Of a stretch of DNA of 7,906 nt, positions 1 to 6,051 are shown in pieces. Numbering within the stretch: the first letter of the stretch is position 1; every line of letters starts with the position of its first letter. Source of the stretch: Chitinivibrionales bacterium (GTDB taxonomy: Bacteria > Fibrobacterota > Chitinivibrionia > Chitinivibrionales > FEN-1185); contig JAQUMP010000140.1 of the NCBI GenBank assembly GCA_028718065.1, positions 1-7,906 on the forward strand, given 5' to 3'. The notes under the pieces are model-generated. The model worked only from the letters and a program-made list of their open reading frames with translations, was not told the DNA's origin and ran no database searches. A program made the translations under genes and the position numbers.

Positions 1-117
1 ATAAAAGCCACCATTAAAAAAGTCCTCGGACCCATCTCCGTTTTCACAGGCCGTGCGGCAGTTGTCCACATAAACGTGATCGTTGTTTTCAAGATATTCG
101 CTGGTTAATGTAAACAT
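1..117 (-). CDS. DUF2961 (GH172-like) protein fragment, runs off left edge, possibly truncated at its start
   Basis: Seen: the reverse strand reads 39 uninterrupted codons from an ATG at 117 to base 1. They include EYLENNDHVYVDN and then GDGSEDFFNGGFY. Family knowledge: DUF2961 proteins, which include family GH172 glycoside hydrolases, have a 'LEGDE..YVDG' stretch followed by a G-T-G-T-E-D-Y/F-F-N motif and G-W/F-Y-F. Order and spacing match here. In those proteins the motif lies well inside the chain, commonly after one to two hundred residues, whereas here it comes about 27 residues after the first Met. TGA and TAG directly precede the ATG and there is no Shine-Dalgarno sequence. Inference: either the true 5' part lies in another frame (the next frame upstream reads GMFFELPAE), making this a frameshifted or decayed gene, or it is an N-terminally shortened homologue. 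The family call rests on one motif. Confidence 0.5.
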   Translation of the reverse strand, partial: MFTLTSEYLENNDHVYVDNCRTACENGDGSEDFFNGGFY

Positions 118-363
118 CTATCATTTCAGCGGGCAGTTCAAAAAACATGCCGGTTTAAGTCCGCGGAATTATCGCCTGGGCCATGCGATTTTATCCACGC
201 CGACATTTTAAAATCCACAAATCAACATTGTGCACTACGGTCGGGGGAATAACCACGGGAGCTTTCTTGCTTTTCATAGTCTGAACAGCTATTTTAGTCA
301 AGAGAACGGCCCAATTGATTTAGGCTTTCTGGAATAAATTTGGCATTCTCGCAAGGGGGGATT
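118..363. other. Non-coding stretch between the left-edge fragment and the ferritin-like gene
   Basis: All six frames are broken by stops or give only short peptides without recognisable motifs, and I see no tRNA-like or strong hairpin structure. Reverse-strand frames may hold decayed pieces of the neighbouring DUF2961-like gene, but nothing aligns convincingly. A weak forward promoter candidate lies at 267-295, and the leader of the forward gene ends in a G-rich ribosome binding site. Confidence 0.4.
267..295 (+). promoter_or_regulatory. Weak candidate sigma70-type promoter for the ferritin-like gene
   Basis: TTGCTT at 267-272 and TATTTT at 290-295 are separated by 17 bases, about 70 bases upstream of the ATG at 364. 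The hexamers match the consensus only in part, and such a match is common by chance in AT-rich leader DNA, so this is only a candidate. Confidence 0.22.
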
Positions 364-819
364 ATGGGCGTTGCGACAATCGGAGCCATACTTGACAAAG
401 TTCAAAACCTCGAAAAACGCCAGATCGACTTCTACGCCGATCTGCGGGACCGTACCACCAACGACGGCGTCAAGCTCCTTACGTATTATCTCGCCCGTCA
501 CAAGCAGCATTTCCCGTCGGTAATGTCCTGTTTTAACGCCGAGCAGATCGAGCGCATCAGGAACACCCCGTTTCTGGAAGAAGACGAGCTCGGAAACATG
601 GAGCAATTCTTCCAGGATGAGTCCCTTCCGTCCGATGCCAAAGCGGACGCCCTGCTGGACCGCGCCATCGCTTTCGTGCAGGTCCTCGTCACTTGTTTCC
701 AGCACATGGCCGATCAGCCGGTCGGGGAAACCTCCACGCAGTTGTTTAAATCACTTTACGACCTCGAAGTCCGGGACATTGTGACGCTTAAAAAAATGAA
801 AGCGATGAATTACTTTTAA
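364..819 (+). CDS. Rubrerythrin/ferritin-like four-helix protein lacking most iron ligands
   Basis: The 151-residue protein has no signal peptide or membrane segment, so it is probably cytoplasmic. The ATG at 364 is chosen because GGGGGG ends four bases before it; a TTG at 340 would add eight residues but has no such site. The helix pattern resembles rubrerythrin/ferritin-like bundles: helix A LEKRQIDFYADL (17-27), helix B YYLARHKQHF (41-50), helix C within about 95-116 and helix D LYDLEVRDIVTLKKM (131-145). In active members helices B and D carry E-x-x-H. Here helix B has H46-x-x-H49 and helix D has E135-x-x-D138, and helix C shows no Glu ligand. Inference: the fold is kept but a di-iron site is unlikely, so the protein is probably not a peroxidase. 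The TPR membrane protein gene starts 39 bases downstream on the same strand. An unrelated all-helical protein remains possible. Confidence 0.7.
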   Translation: MGVATIGAILDKVQNLEKRQIDFYADLRDRTTNDGVKLLTYYLARHKQHFPSVMSCFNAEQIERIRNTPFLEEDELGNMEQFFQDESLPSDAKADALLDRAIAFVQVLVTCFQHMADQPVGETSTQLFKSLYDLEVRDIVTLKKMKAMNYF

Positions 820-858
820 GGACAGGTATTTGTACCCAACAGTGGTTAATGGCGTAGT

Positions 859-2844
859 ATGTCCAAATCCGTAAAGAACAAACCTGCGAAACGTCAAGAA
901 GCGATAAGCCAGCAGCCGGGGCATATACCAATATGGCACGCCTTGAACCGGGATTGGATTCTGGGTTTGTTACTGTGCGTTGTCGCGGTTGCCGTCTACC
1001 TTCCGTCAATAAACGGCAAGCAGATTTGGGACGACGATCAGTACATTACCAAACCGGAGCTGCGCTCCTTAGACGGCCTGGGGCGCATCTGGACGCAACT
1101 GGCGGCTACGCGGCAATTCTATCCCTTAGTGTATACCGTTTTCTGGCTGGAACATCGGCTCTGGGGCGACGCGACCATTGGATATCATATTGTCAATTTG
1201 TTGTTGCACCTGCTCGGCGCCTTGCTGCTGGTGCGGCTGTTGCGACGCCTTCAAATAAAGGGCGCCTGGCTGATCGCGGCGGTCTTTGCAATACATCCGA
1301 TACAGGTGGAATCGGTGGCCTGGATTGCGGAACTCAAAAACACCCTGTCGGGCGTTTTTTATTTTGCCGCGGCGCTCGCGTATGTCAAATTCGACCATGA
1401 AAGGAAATGGCCGGCGTATGCATTGGCCCTTGTTCTTTTTATCCTTGGACTTATCACGAAATCCGTGATTGCGACATTGCCGGTTTCATTGCTGGTAATT
1501 ATCTGGTGGCAGCGGGGAAAAATAGCGCTAAAGCAAGATATCCTGCCTATCCTGCCGTTTTTTATGGCCGGTATCGCACTCGGGTTATTTACCGTCTGGA
1601 TAGAACACACCTTTATCGGCGCGCAGGGCAGTGAATACGACTTTACCCTTATCGAGCGCTGCCTCATCGCCGGTCGCGTGGTGTGGTTTTACCTCGGAAA
1701 ACTGCTCTGGCCGGCGGACCTGATTTTTATGTATGGGCGCTGGAACGTGAGCCAGGCCGTTTGGTGGCAGTATCTTTTTCCCGCGGCGACAATGCTGTTG
1801 GGCGCATTGCTGTGGGTCATCCGGCGCCGTAGTCGCGCGCCGCTGGCGGCGTTCCTTTACTTTACGGCAACTCTGTTTCCGGTAATGGGGTTTGTAAACG
1901 TTTATCCGTTTCGGTTTTCCTTTGTGGCGGACCATTTTCAGTATCTCGCCTGCCTTGGTCCGATCGTGCTGGCCGTTGGCGGCGGGCGCAAAGCGCTCGC
2001 CTTATTGCCCGCAAAGCGGCAACGGCTCATGCAAACGGCAGTGACCGGCATTCTGTTGGCGGCGCTTTGTTTACTAACGCTTCGCCAAAGCGCAATGTAT
2101 GCCAATGCCGAAGAGCTTTACACAACCGTAATCCGCAAAAACCCCGGAAGCTGGATGGCGCACAACAACCTCGGCGTGCTGCTGTCAAAGAGCGGTCGCA
2201 CGGACGAGGCCATGACCCAATTCTGGAAGGCGCTGGAAATTAAAGGCAACTTCGATGAGGCCCATTACAATCTGGGAATGGCGCTTTTGCAAACGGGCCA
2301 TGCGGACGAAGCCATGGCCCAGTTCCGCCGGGCGTTGGTTATAAACCCCGATTATGCCGAGGCAAACATAAACCTCGGCAATGCCTTAATGCAAAGCGGC
2401 CGCGTGGAGGAGGCCATGGCCCATTTTCGCCGCGCCCTGGAGACCGACCCCACTCACGGCGATGCGCATTATAATCTCGGTAATGCCCTGCTGAGATCCG
2501 GCCGGCCGGAGGAAGCCATGGCCGAATACCAAAAAGCAATCACGATCAACCCGCGCGACGACCGGGCCCACACCAACCTCGGTCTGGCTTTGTTGCAGAA
2601 GGGCCAGACGGACCAGGCCATAAGCCAATTTCGCACGGCCCTGGAAATAAACCCCGGCAAAGCCGGCGCGCTTAAGAATCTGGCCATTGCCTTGGCGCAA
2701 AAAGGGCAGTTGACAGATGCTATTTCGCTGCTGCAAAGGGCCCGCGCGCAAGCCGAGTCCGCCGGCGACATTGCCCAGGAGAGGGAAATCGCGGGAACCA
2801 TGGAAAAGCTTTCGCCGGCGGGTGCTTTACCAAAGGGAAAATAG
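859..2844 (+). CDS. TMTC-like polytopic membrane protein with C-terminal TPR repeats, putative GT-C glycosyltransferase
   Basis: The 661-residue protein has about 400 residues of hydrophobic membrane segments followed by six TPRs (about 432-635). The first segment (about 33-49) leads into a loop with IWDDDQYI, D58-D60. GT-C glycosyltransferases, including animal TMTC proteins that O-mannosylate cadherins, have an acidic motif in this first external loop. Further family-like blocks are HPIQVESVAWI (146-156), LITKSVIATLP, KLLWPADLIFMY and the ADHFQYL segment. Inference: a lipid-linked sugar donor is used to glycosylate exported protein, with the TPRs binding substrate or partners; bacterial members are poorly characterised. 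The usual bacterial 'ERKDVLS' block reads ELKNTLS here. The ATG at 859 is the only start: an in-frame TAA lies 12 bases upstream, and its ribosome binding site is weak. It may be translated together with the ferritin-like gene. VapC ends tail-to-tail 8 bases downstream. Confidence 0.82.
   Translation: MSKSVKNKPAKRQEAISQQPGHIPIWHALNRDWILGLLLCVVAVAVYLPSINGKQIWDDDQYITKPELRSLDGLGRIWTQLAATRQFYPLVYTVFWLEHRLWGDATIGYHIVNLLLHLLGALLLVRLLRRLQIKGAWLIAAVFAIHPIQVESVAWIAELKNTLSGVFYFAAALAYVKFDHERKWPAYALALVLFILGLITKSVIATLPVSLLVIIWWQRGKIALKQDILPILPFFMAGIALGLFTVWIEHTFIGAQGSEYDFTLIERCLIAGRVVWFYLGKLLWPADLIFMYGRWNVSQAVWWQYLFPAATMLLGALLWVIRRRSRAPLAAFLYFTATLFPVMGFVNVYPFRFSFVADHFQYLACLGPIVLAVGGGRKALALLPAKRQRLMQTAVTGILLAALCLLTLRQSAMYANAEELYTTVIRKNPGSWMAHNNLGVLLSKSGRTDEAMTQFWKALEIKGNFDEAHYNLGMALLQTGHADEAMAQFRRALVINPDYAEANINLGNALMQSGRVEEAMAHFRRALETDPTHGDAHYNLGNALLRSGRPEEAMAEYQKAITINPRDDRAHTNLGLALLQKGQTDQAISQFRTALEINPGKAGALKNLAIALAQKGQLTDAISLLQRARAQAESAGDIAQEREIAGTMEKLSPAGALPKGK
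2152..2763 (+). repeat. Six tandem 34-residue TPR units (102-base period) inside the TMTC-like gene
   Basis: Units begin near residues 432, 466, 500, 534, 568 and 602. Most show the TPR signature N-L-G at positions 6-8, A at 20 (EAM or QAI) and A-L..N-P at 27-32. The second and third units are also similar at DNA level around GCCATGGCCCA, and the fourth shares GCCATGGCC, which points to expansion by unit duplication. The last unit is the most divergent and probably caps the array. Confidence 0.85.
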
Positions 2845-2852
2845 GCGAGCGG

Positions 2853-3230
2853 CTAATTCTTTTTATTAAAATACTTTACACCGGGGACATGCTTAAAATG
2901 CTCGTCCTGGGTATATAAAACGGCATTATACGAGCGGGCCGTGGCAAGAATAATGCTGTCGGCGAGTGCGAGCTTAAGGTCAAAACCAATGCGCGCGGCA
3001 TTGAGGGCCAAGGGCTCATCCAGGACAATGACTTTTCCAAGCTGCATTTGCGTTATAGCCTGAAGCGCCGTATTTTCGTCGGTTTCTATCAGGAGCTTTT
3101 TAAAAACTTCGTACATTGAAATAGACGGGACGATCAGGTTTTGCACGTCTTCGATTATCGGGGAAAAAATGTGGGCGTTGGGTGATCCTGTGAAATATTC
3201 CAGCCAACCGGAGGAATCGACGAGGTTCAA
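2853..3230 (-). CDS. vapC: VapC-like PIN-domain ribonuclease toxin
   Basis: The 125-residue PIN-domain protein has the four acidic residues that bind Mg2+ in this family: D5 (LVDSSGWLEYF), E41 (SMYEVFKK), D91 (LALADSIILATA) and D109 (YTQDEHF). VapC toxins cut specific RNAs, often initiator tRNA or 23S rRNA, when not bound by VapB; the target here cannot be read from sequence. The start is TTG at 3230, overlapping the antitoxin stop as TTGA. It is the right start because D5 must be kept and AAGGA lies six bases upstream; the next Met is residue 39, past the first catalytic Asp. Overlap implies translational coupling to VapB. Length and all active-site residues are intact, so the toxin should be functional. 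Confidence 0.92.
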   Translation of the reverse strand: MNLVDSSGWLEYFTGSPNAHIFSPIIEDVQNLIVPSISMYEVFKKLLIETDENTALQAITQMQLGKVIVLDEPLALNAARIGFDLKLALADSIILATARSYNAVLYTQDEHFKHVPGVKYFNKKN

Positions 3231-3436
3231 AACCGGTCCTTTTCCGAGCGGATGGTTGTATCGAATTTCTTTTTGATAAATCCGCGCATTGATTTCATCG
3301 GGCGAATGGGCACGAATTCAATCCGGTTTTGATAGGGGACAACGTGGACCTTGGTCCCGGCTTTCAGGTCAAGCCGTTCGCGGACTTCTTTGGGAATGGC
3401 AATCTGGAATTTGGGAGAAACGGTGGCGGTGAGCAT
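3227..3436 (-). CDS. vapB: VapB-like AbrB/MazE-fold antitoxin
   Basis: The 69-residue protein has the AbrB/SpoVT swapped-hairpin signature in residues 1-45 (VSPKFQIAIPKEVRERLDL, then AGTKVHVV). That domain binds DNA as a dimer. The C-terminal tail (about 46-69, with MRGF and the final SEKDRF) resembles the part of VapB that wraps VapC, where an Arg reaches into the active site. The ATG at 3436 has AAGGA eight bases upstream. It is first in a two-gene operon with the toxin and probably represses its own promoter at 3460-3488 through the palindrome there. Confidence 0.9.
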   Translation of the reverse strand: MLTATVSPKFQIAIPKEVRERLDLKAGTKVHVVPYQNRIEFVPIRPMKSMRGFIKKKFDTTIRSEKDRF

Positions 3437-3457
3437 TTGATCGATCCTTCTTTAGTA

Positions 3458-3469
3458 AAAGTATACTTT
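3458..3469. promoter_or_regulatory. Candidate VapB operator palindrome over the -10 element
   Basis: AAAGTATACTTT is a perfect 12-base inverted repeat that contains the whole -10 hexamer of the vapBC promoter. AbrB-type antitoxins, alone or with VapC, commonly bind inverted repeats at their own promoter. Binding here would block RNA polymerase directly. Its role as operator is inferred from position. Confidence 0.5.
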
Positions 3470-3488
3470 AATCGATATGGTTTGGCAA
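3460..3488 (-). promoter_or_regulatory. vapBC promoter, near-consensus sigma70 type
   Basis: On the reverse strand TTGCCA (3488-3483) and TATACT (3465-3460) are 17 bases apart. The hexamers match four and five of six consensus positions at ideal spacing. Transcription would start near 3453, about 16 bases before the vapB ATG, leaving room for the AAGGA ribosome binding site. Confidence 0.7.
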
Positions 3489-3575
3489 GTAAAATGTCGA
3501 GGTGGCCGAGGGGGCTTTAAATCGTAAACCCATTCGTGCCAATATAAACGCCGTCCCCGATTGTAGAGAGGTAAT

Positions 3576-4913
3576 TCAAGGACCGGTGAGAGAAAAAGTA
3601 TAATCACCATAAAAATCGGATGAATAGGCCGCCGAGGCATAATAGGTGCCGGTTTTGATGACCGTAAAATTATTGGACGTTAATAAATTAATCAAAGGCA
3701 TGGTCGAATATTCACGATAAATATGAATCACCGGGTGCGGTGCACCGGCAACGTGAAAAAGGAAATACTGGCCGCTGTTGGCGGTAAATTTGAACCAATC
3801 CGTGTCGTTAAAAGTAAGCGTGTGCTTCTGAGGTACGCCGCCAACAATCGTGCGGGCAAGTGCACGGGAATTATCGGGTTCGTACAGGTCTGTGCCGATA
3901 CCCGCAATGCTGAATAAATCGGAAAATACGAAAAGCGAAGAATTGAAATTGCTTGAGATTTTAATGCGATAATTGGAGCCCGAGACCATAACCCTTGGCA
4001 AAACCCAGGAATAACACGTGTCGGATTCTATATTGTCAATGAGCAAAAGCGAATCATCGCCCCTATATAGCTTGATTGCCGTATACGAACCGACATTGCC
4101 TGAATCGGTCCAACGTATGGTATAACCGTTGTTGCTTGCCCACGCAGTCGATGAATCGGGCCAGATAACACGGTAAGAACCATAATATTGAGATGTAATT
4201 TTAAAATATCCGCTATATGCAGCAATTCTGGGATGCCTGATACTTACAATTTTTATTCGGTACCTATCGCCCGACCCGGCTGGTGCACCGACTTTCCAGG
4301 AATACGCCCCTCCGCCGGAGTCCGAATTGTTCACCAGTGGCGTAATGGTCTGTGCAAAAACAGTATCATCATAAAGTTGGAGTCTAACATAGGGGTCTGC
4401 ATTTCCAAGGCTATTCCAATGGATCATGAAAGCAGAGCCGCCCTGAAGCGTGGTATCACCCGAAGATGTTGTGATTGCAAAAGCCCCCAGATCATTCCAA
4501 AAGATCCGGAAAAACGGACCGAAATCATTCTGGGTCGTATCGCTATTGTTAACGATCCGGATACGATAATCATCCCCCGTTTTTGGAAGGGATGCGTATA
4601 CATGCCAGTAATACGGGTAGCCGCTGGTCAATGAGTCCGTTAACCTCTGAGCAAGCGTATCGCCTTTGTAAAGATACACCGCCGCATCCTTTCCCAAGAC
4701 CGCATTGCTTGCATTATACCAGATCTCAAGCGAAGTGTCGACGCTGATGACCTGATTATAATAAGGATTTCCGACATTAAAAAAACCGTTGGCGCTTGCG
4801 CCGGTAATGTACGTAATGTGAGTGGGGATGGGCGTGTCCTTAGTACATGACACGTATGCCAGCAGGGCAATTTCGATTAATGCGATATATAAAATATGGT
4901 TCCCTGAAAGCAT
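3576..4913 (-). CDS. Lipoprotein with three Ser-Thr-rich (Kre9/KNH-like) Ig-type repeats and a C-terminal PPC-like domain
   Basis: The 445-residue protein starts at ATG 4913, with AGGA six bases upstream. A hydrophobic leader ends in LLAYVSC, making C23 the likely lipidated residue; Tyr at -3 is unusual for a lipobox. Three repeats follow (about 35-140, 144-240, 243-337), each with an I-x-W strand near the start, an L-Y-x-x-D strand, a Y-x-W segment and an ending like YRIRI or YRIKI before a final F-x-I. This matches the Ser-Thr-rich GPI-anchored/Kre9-KNH domain seen in secreted bacterial proteins. Residues 343-445 resemble a PPC domain: DLYEPDNSRALA, DTDWFKFTANSGQYF, then a terminal YTFSL strand. 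Inferred role: a surface or periplasmic binding or scaffold protein with no catalytic motif. It is probably the last gene of the envelope cluster, 92 bases after the barrel gene. Confidence 0.78.
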   Translation of the reverse strand: MLSGNHILYIALIEIALLAYVSCTKDTPIPTHITYITGASANGFFNVGNPYYNQVISVDTSLEIWYNASNAVLGKDAAVYLYKGDTLAQRLTDSLTSGYPYYWHVYASLPKTGDDYRIRIVNNSDTTQNDFGPFFRIFWNDLGAFAITTSSGDTTLQGGSAFMIHWNSLGNADPYVRLQLYDDTVFAQTITPLVNNSDSGGGAYSWKVGAPAGSGDRYRIKIVSIRHPRIAAYSGYFKITSQYYGSYRVIWPDSSTAWASNNGYTIRWTDSGNVGSYTAIKLYRGDDSLLLIDNIESDTCYSWVLPRVMVSGSNYRIKISSNFNSSLFVFSDLFSIAGIGTDLYEPDNSRALARTIVGGVPQKHTLTFNDTDWFKFTANSGQYFLFHVAGAPHPVIHIYREYSTMPLINLLTSNNFTVIKTGTYYASAAYSSDFYGDYTFSLTGP

Positions 4914-4988
4914 GAACGGTCCTGCCGATCAATGATAAAATAGTACTTCTAATTAATTCCCTGGGAAACGCGCGACCGGAGTTGTGCG

Positions 4989-5000
4989 TCTCGGCCGAGA
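4989..5000. repeat. Perfect 12-base palindrome in the gap between barrel and lipoprotein genes
   Basis: TCTCGGCCGAGA lies just after the stop of the beta-barrel gene in the 92-base gap. On the reverse-strand transcript no U tract follows, so it is not a standard intrinsic terminator. It could be an RNA-stabilising hairpin, a protein site or chance. Confidence 0.35.
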
Positions 5001-5005
5001 GGCGG

Positions 5006-6019
5006 CTATTTTTTAAAGTTCCCGAAAAACCATGCCAGCCTAACGATCGGCAACGGCATGTAATTGTGGTCCCTCATATATGCGGCAAACGCCAGATCCA
5101 TGGAGAATCTTCCCCATAAAAAACGTGAGCCCATGCCGAAAACATAGGAACGTAAATAGTCGCTATCAGGAACAATACCATAGGTATCGGAGTATTCAAG
5201 AAAAAGCTTTATGGTGCGAAATGGCTGGTAGTCCAGGCAGGCCATAAAGCCGATATCGCGGTAATAAAAGCCGTTAAAATAGTAATACCAGGTCCCGTCG
5301 GTATAGTCAAGGCTACGGCGGTACCGTTTCTGAATGGTATATAAAAAACCGGCATGAAAAGAACCATTAAAAAAGAATTTTGTAGAAACTAAAACTTTTC
5401 CGTTGACCGCATACAAAGGTGTGCTTCCCTGATCACCCCAGCTTTCCGGATGGGTAAACTGGCCGGAAAGAGCGACGGCAAAATCCTTTTTAGAATTTAT
5501 ATACAATTGCTGCTTAATCCCGAAAGAGTATTCCTGGTTGACTTGAACCGCTGGAACGCAATCGAACCACAGGTACGTTGTGGGAGTCACTGTTGCATCC
5601 AGGGTGAGATATATTATGTCGGTCGATTGGATCCCGATTGGATATTGCCTCCCGACAAATGCGGTCTGGTTGAAGATGGTTGTATTTGTCAATGGATCCG
5701 GGCGGTATTCATATTTGTCATTGGTCCACAGGACTGAATTCCCGACATTTTTTTTGGTTAATTTAAATATTCCAAGATAGGGGTTCCGCACAAAGGCATT
5801 TTTGTTATCCTGACTTACCACGCGACCTTTTAAAATTGTTGAATCCGGGCATAGGATTACCACCTCGGTGTCGCTCAGGATGGAAACCGTGCATGCTGAA
5901 GGATCAGGCAACCCGGCTCTGGTTTTGGCTGTGTCGCCGGTCTGCTGGGACGCCCGAATTCCGGGGAAAAAAATGAGTACGGTAACGGTGAGGACTTTTA
6001 ATTTTTTGCCGATGAACAT
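5006..6019 (-). CDS. Probable outer-membrane beta-barrel protein with small N-terminal beta domain
   Basis: The 337-residue protein starts at the ATG at 6019, where MFIGKKLKVLTVTVLIFF gives a normal Sec signal peptide, cleaved near A23 or S24. A TTG at 6055 overlaps the previous stop as TTGA and would add 12 residues, but it has no ribosome binding site; the ATG has only a weak AGAAG. Residues 43-97 form a compact beta-strand unit (VSILSDTEVVILCPDSTILKGRVV...LGIFKLTKKNV), like SH3/LSm-like modules with a G-x-V strand and an 'I/L-K-K-x-V' end. From about 110 the chain alternates aromatic and polar residues in beta strands (FNGSFHAGFLYTI, GFMACLDYQ, IKLFLEYSDTY, YVFGMGSRFLWG), ending in LAWFFGNFKK. 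This fits an outer-membrane barrel. It sits 32 bases behind one lipoprotein gene and 92 before another. The function is unknown. Confidence 0.7.
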   Translation of the reverse strand: MFIGKKLKVLTVTVLIFFPGIRASQQTGDTAKTRAGLPDPSACTVSILSDTEVVILCPDSTILKGRVVSQDNKNAFVRNPYLGIFKLTKKNVGNSVLWTNDKYEYRPDPLTNTTIFNQTAFVGRQYPIGIQSTDIIYLTLDATVTPTTYLWFDCVPAVQVNQEYSFGIKQQLYINSKKDFAVALSGQFTHPESWGDQGSTPLYAVNGKVLVSTKFFFNGSFHAGFLYTIQKRYRRSLDYTDGTWYYYFNGFYYRDIGFMACLDYQPFRTIKLFLEYSDTYGIVPDSDYLRSYVFGMGSRFLWGRFSMDLAFAAYMRDHNYMPLPIVRLAWFFGNFKK

Positions 6020-6051
6020 AAAGCTTCTAAATCCCCTGGGGGCCGCAAACG

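Noticed and set aside
298..705. Reverse open frame of 135 codons opposite the ferritin-like gene
   Set aside because: It is a shadow of the forward gene, which has a strong ribosome binding site and a coherent helix pattern; the reverse peptide has no recognisable motif.
2845..2852. Shared bidirectional terminator between the TPR gene and vapC
   Set aside because: Only eight bases separate the stops and no inverted repeat spans them.
3495..3570. tRNA-like stretch beginning GAGGTGGCCGAG, like the D-arm region of Ser/Tyr tRNAs
   Set aside because: No pairing acceptor stem, no anticodon arm and no TTCGA-type T-loop follow in register; the similarity ends after about 12 bases.
4993..5013. Possible intrinsic terminator on the forward strand, GCCG-loop-CGGC followed by TATTTTTT
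   Set aside because: The stem has only four base pairs, there is no forward-strand gene upstream to end, and the T tract is the coding end of the barrel gene.
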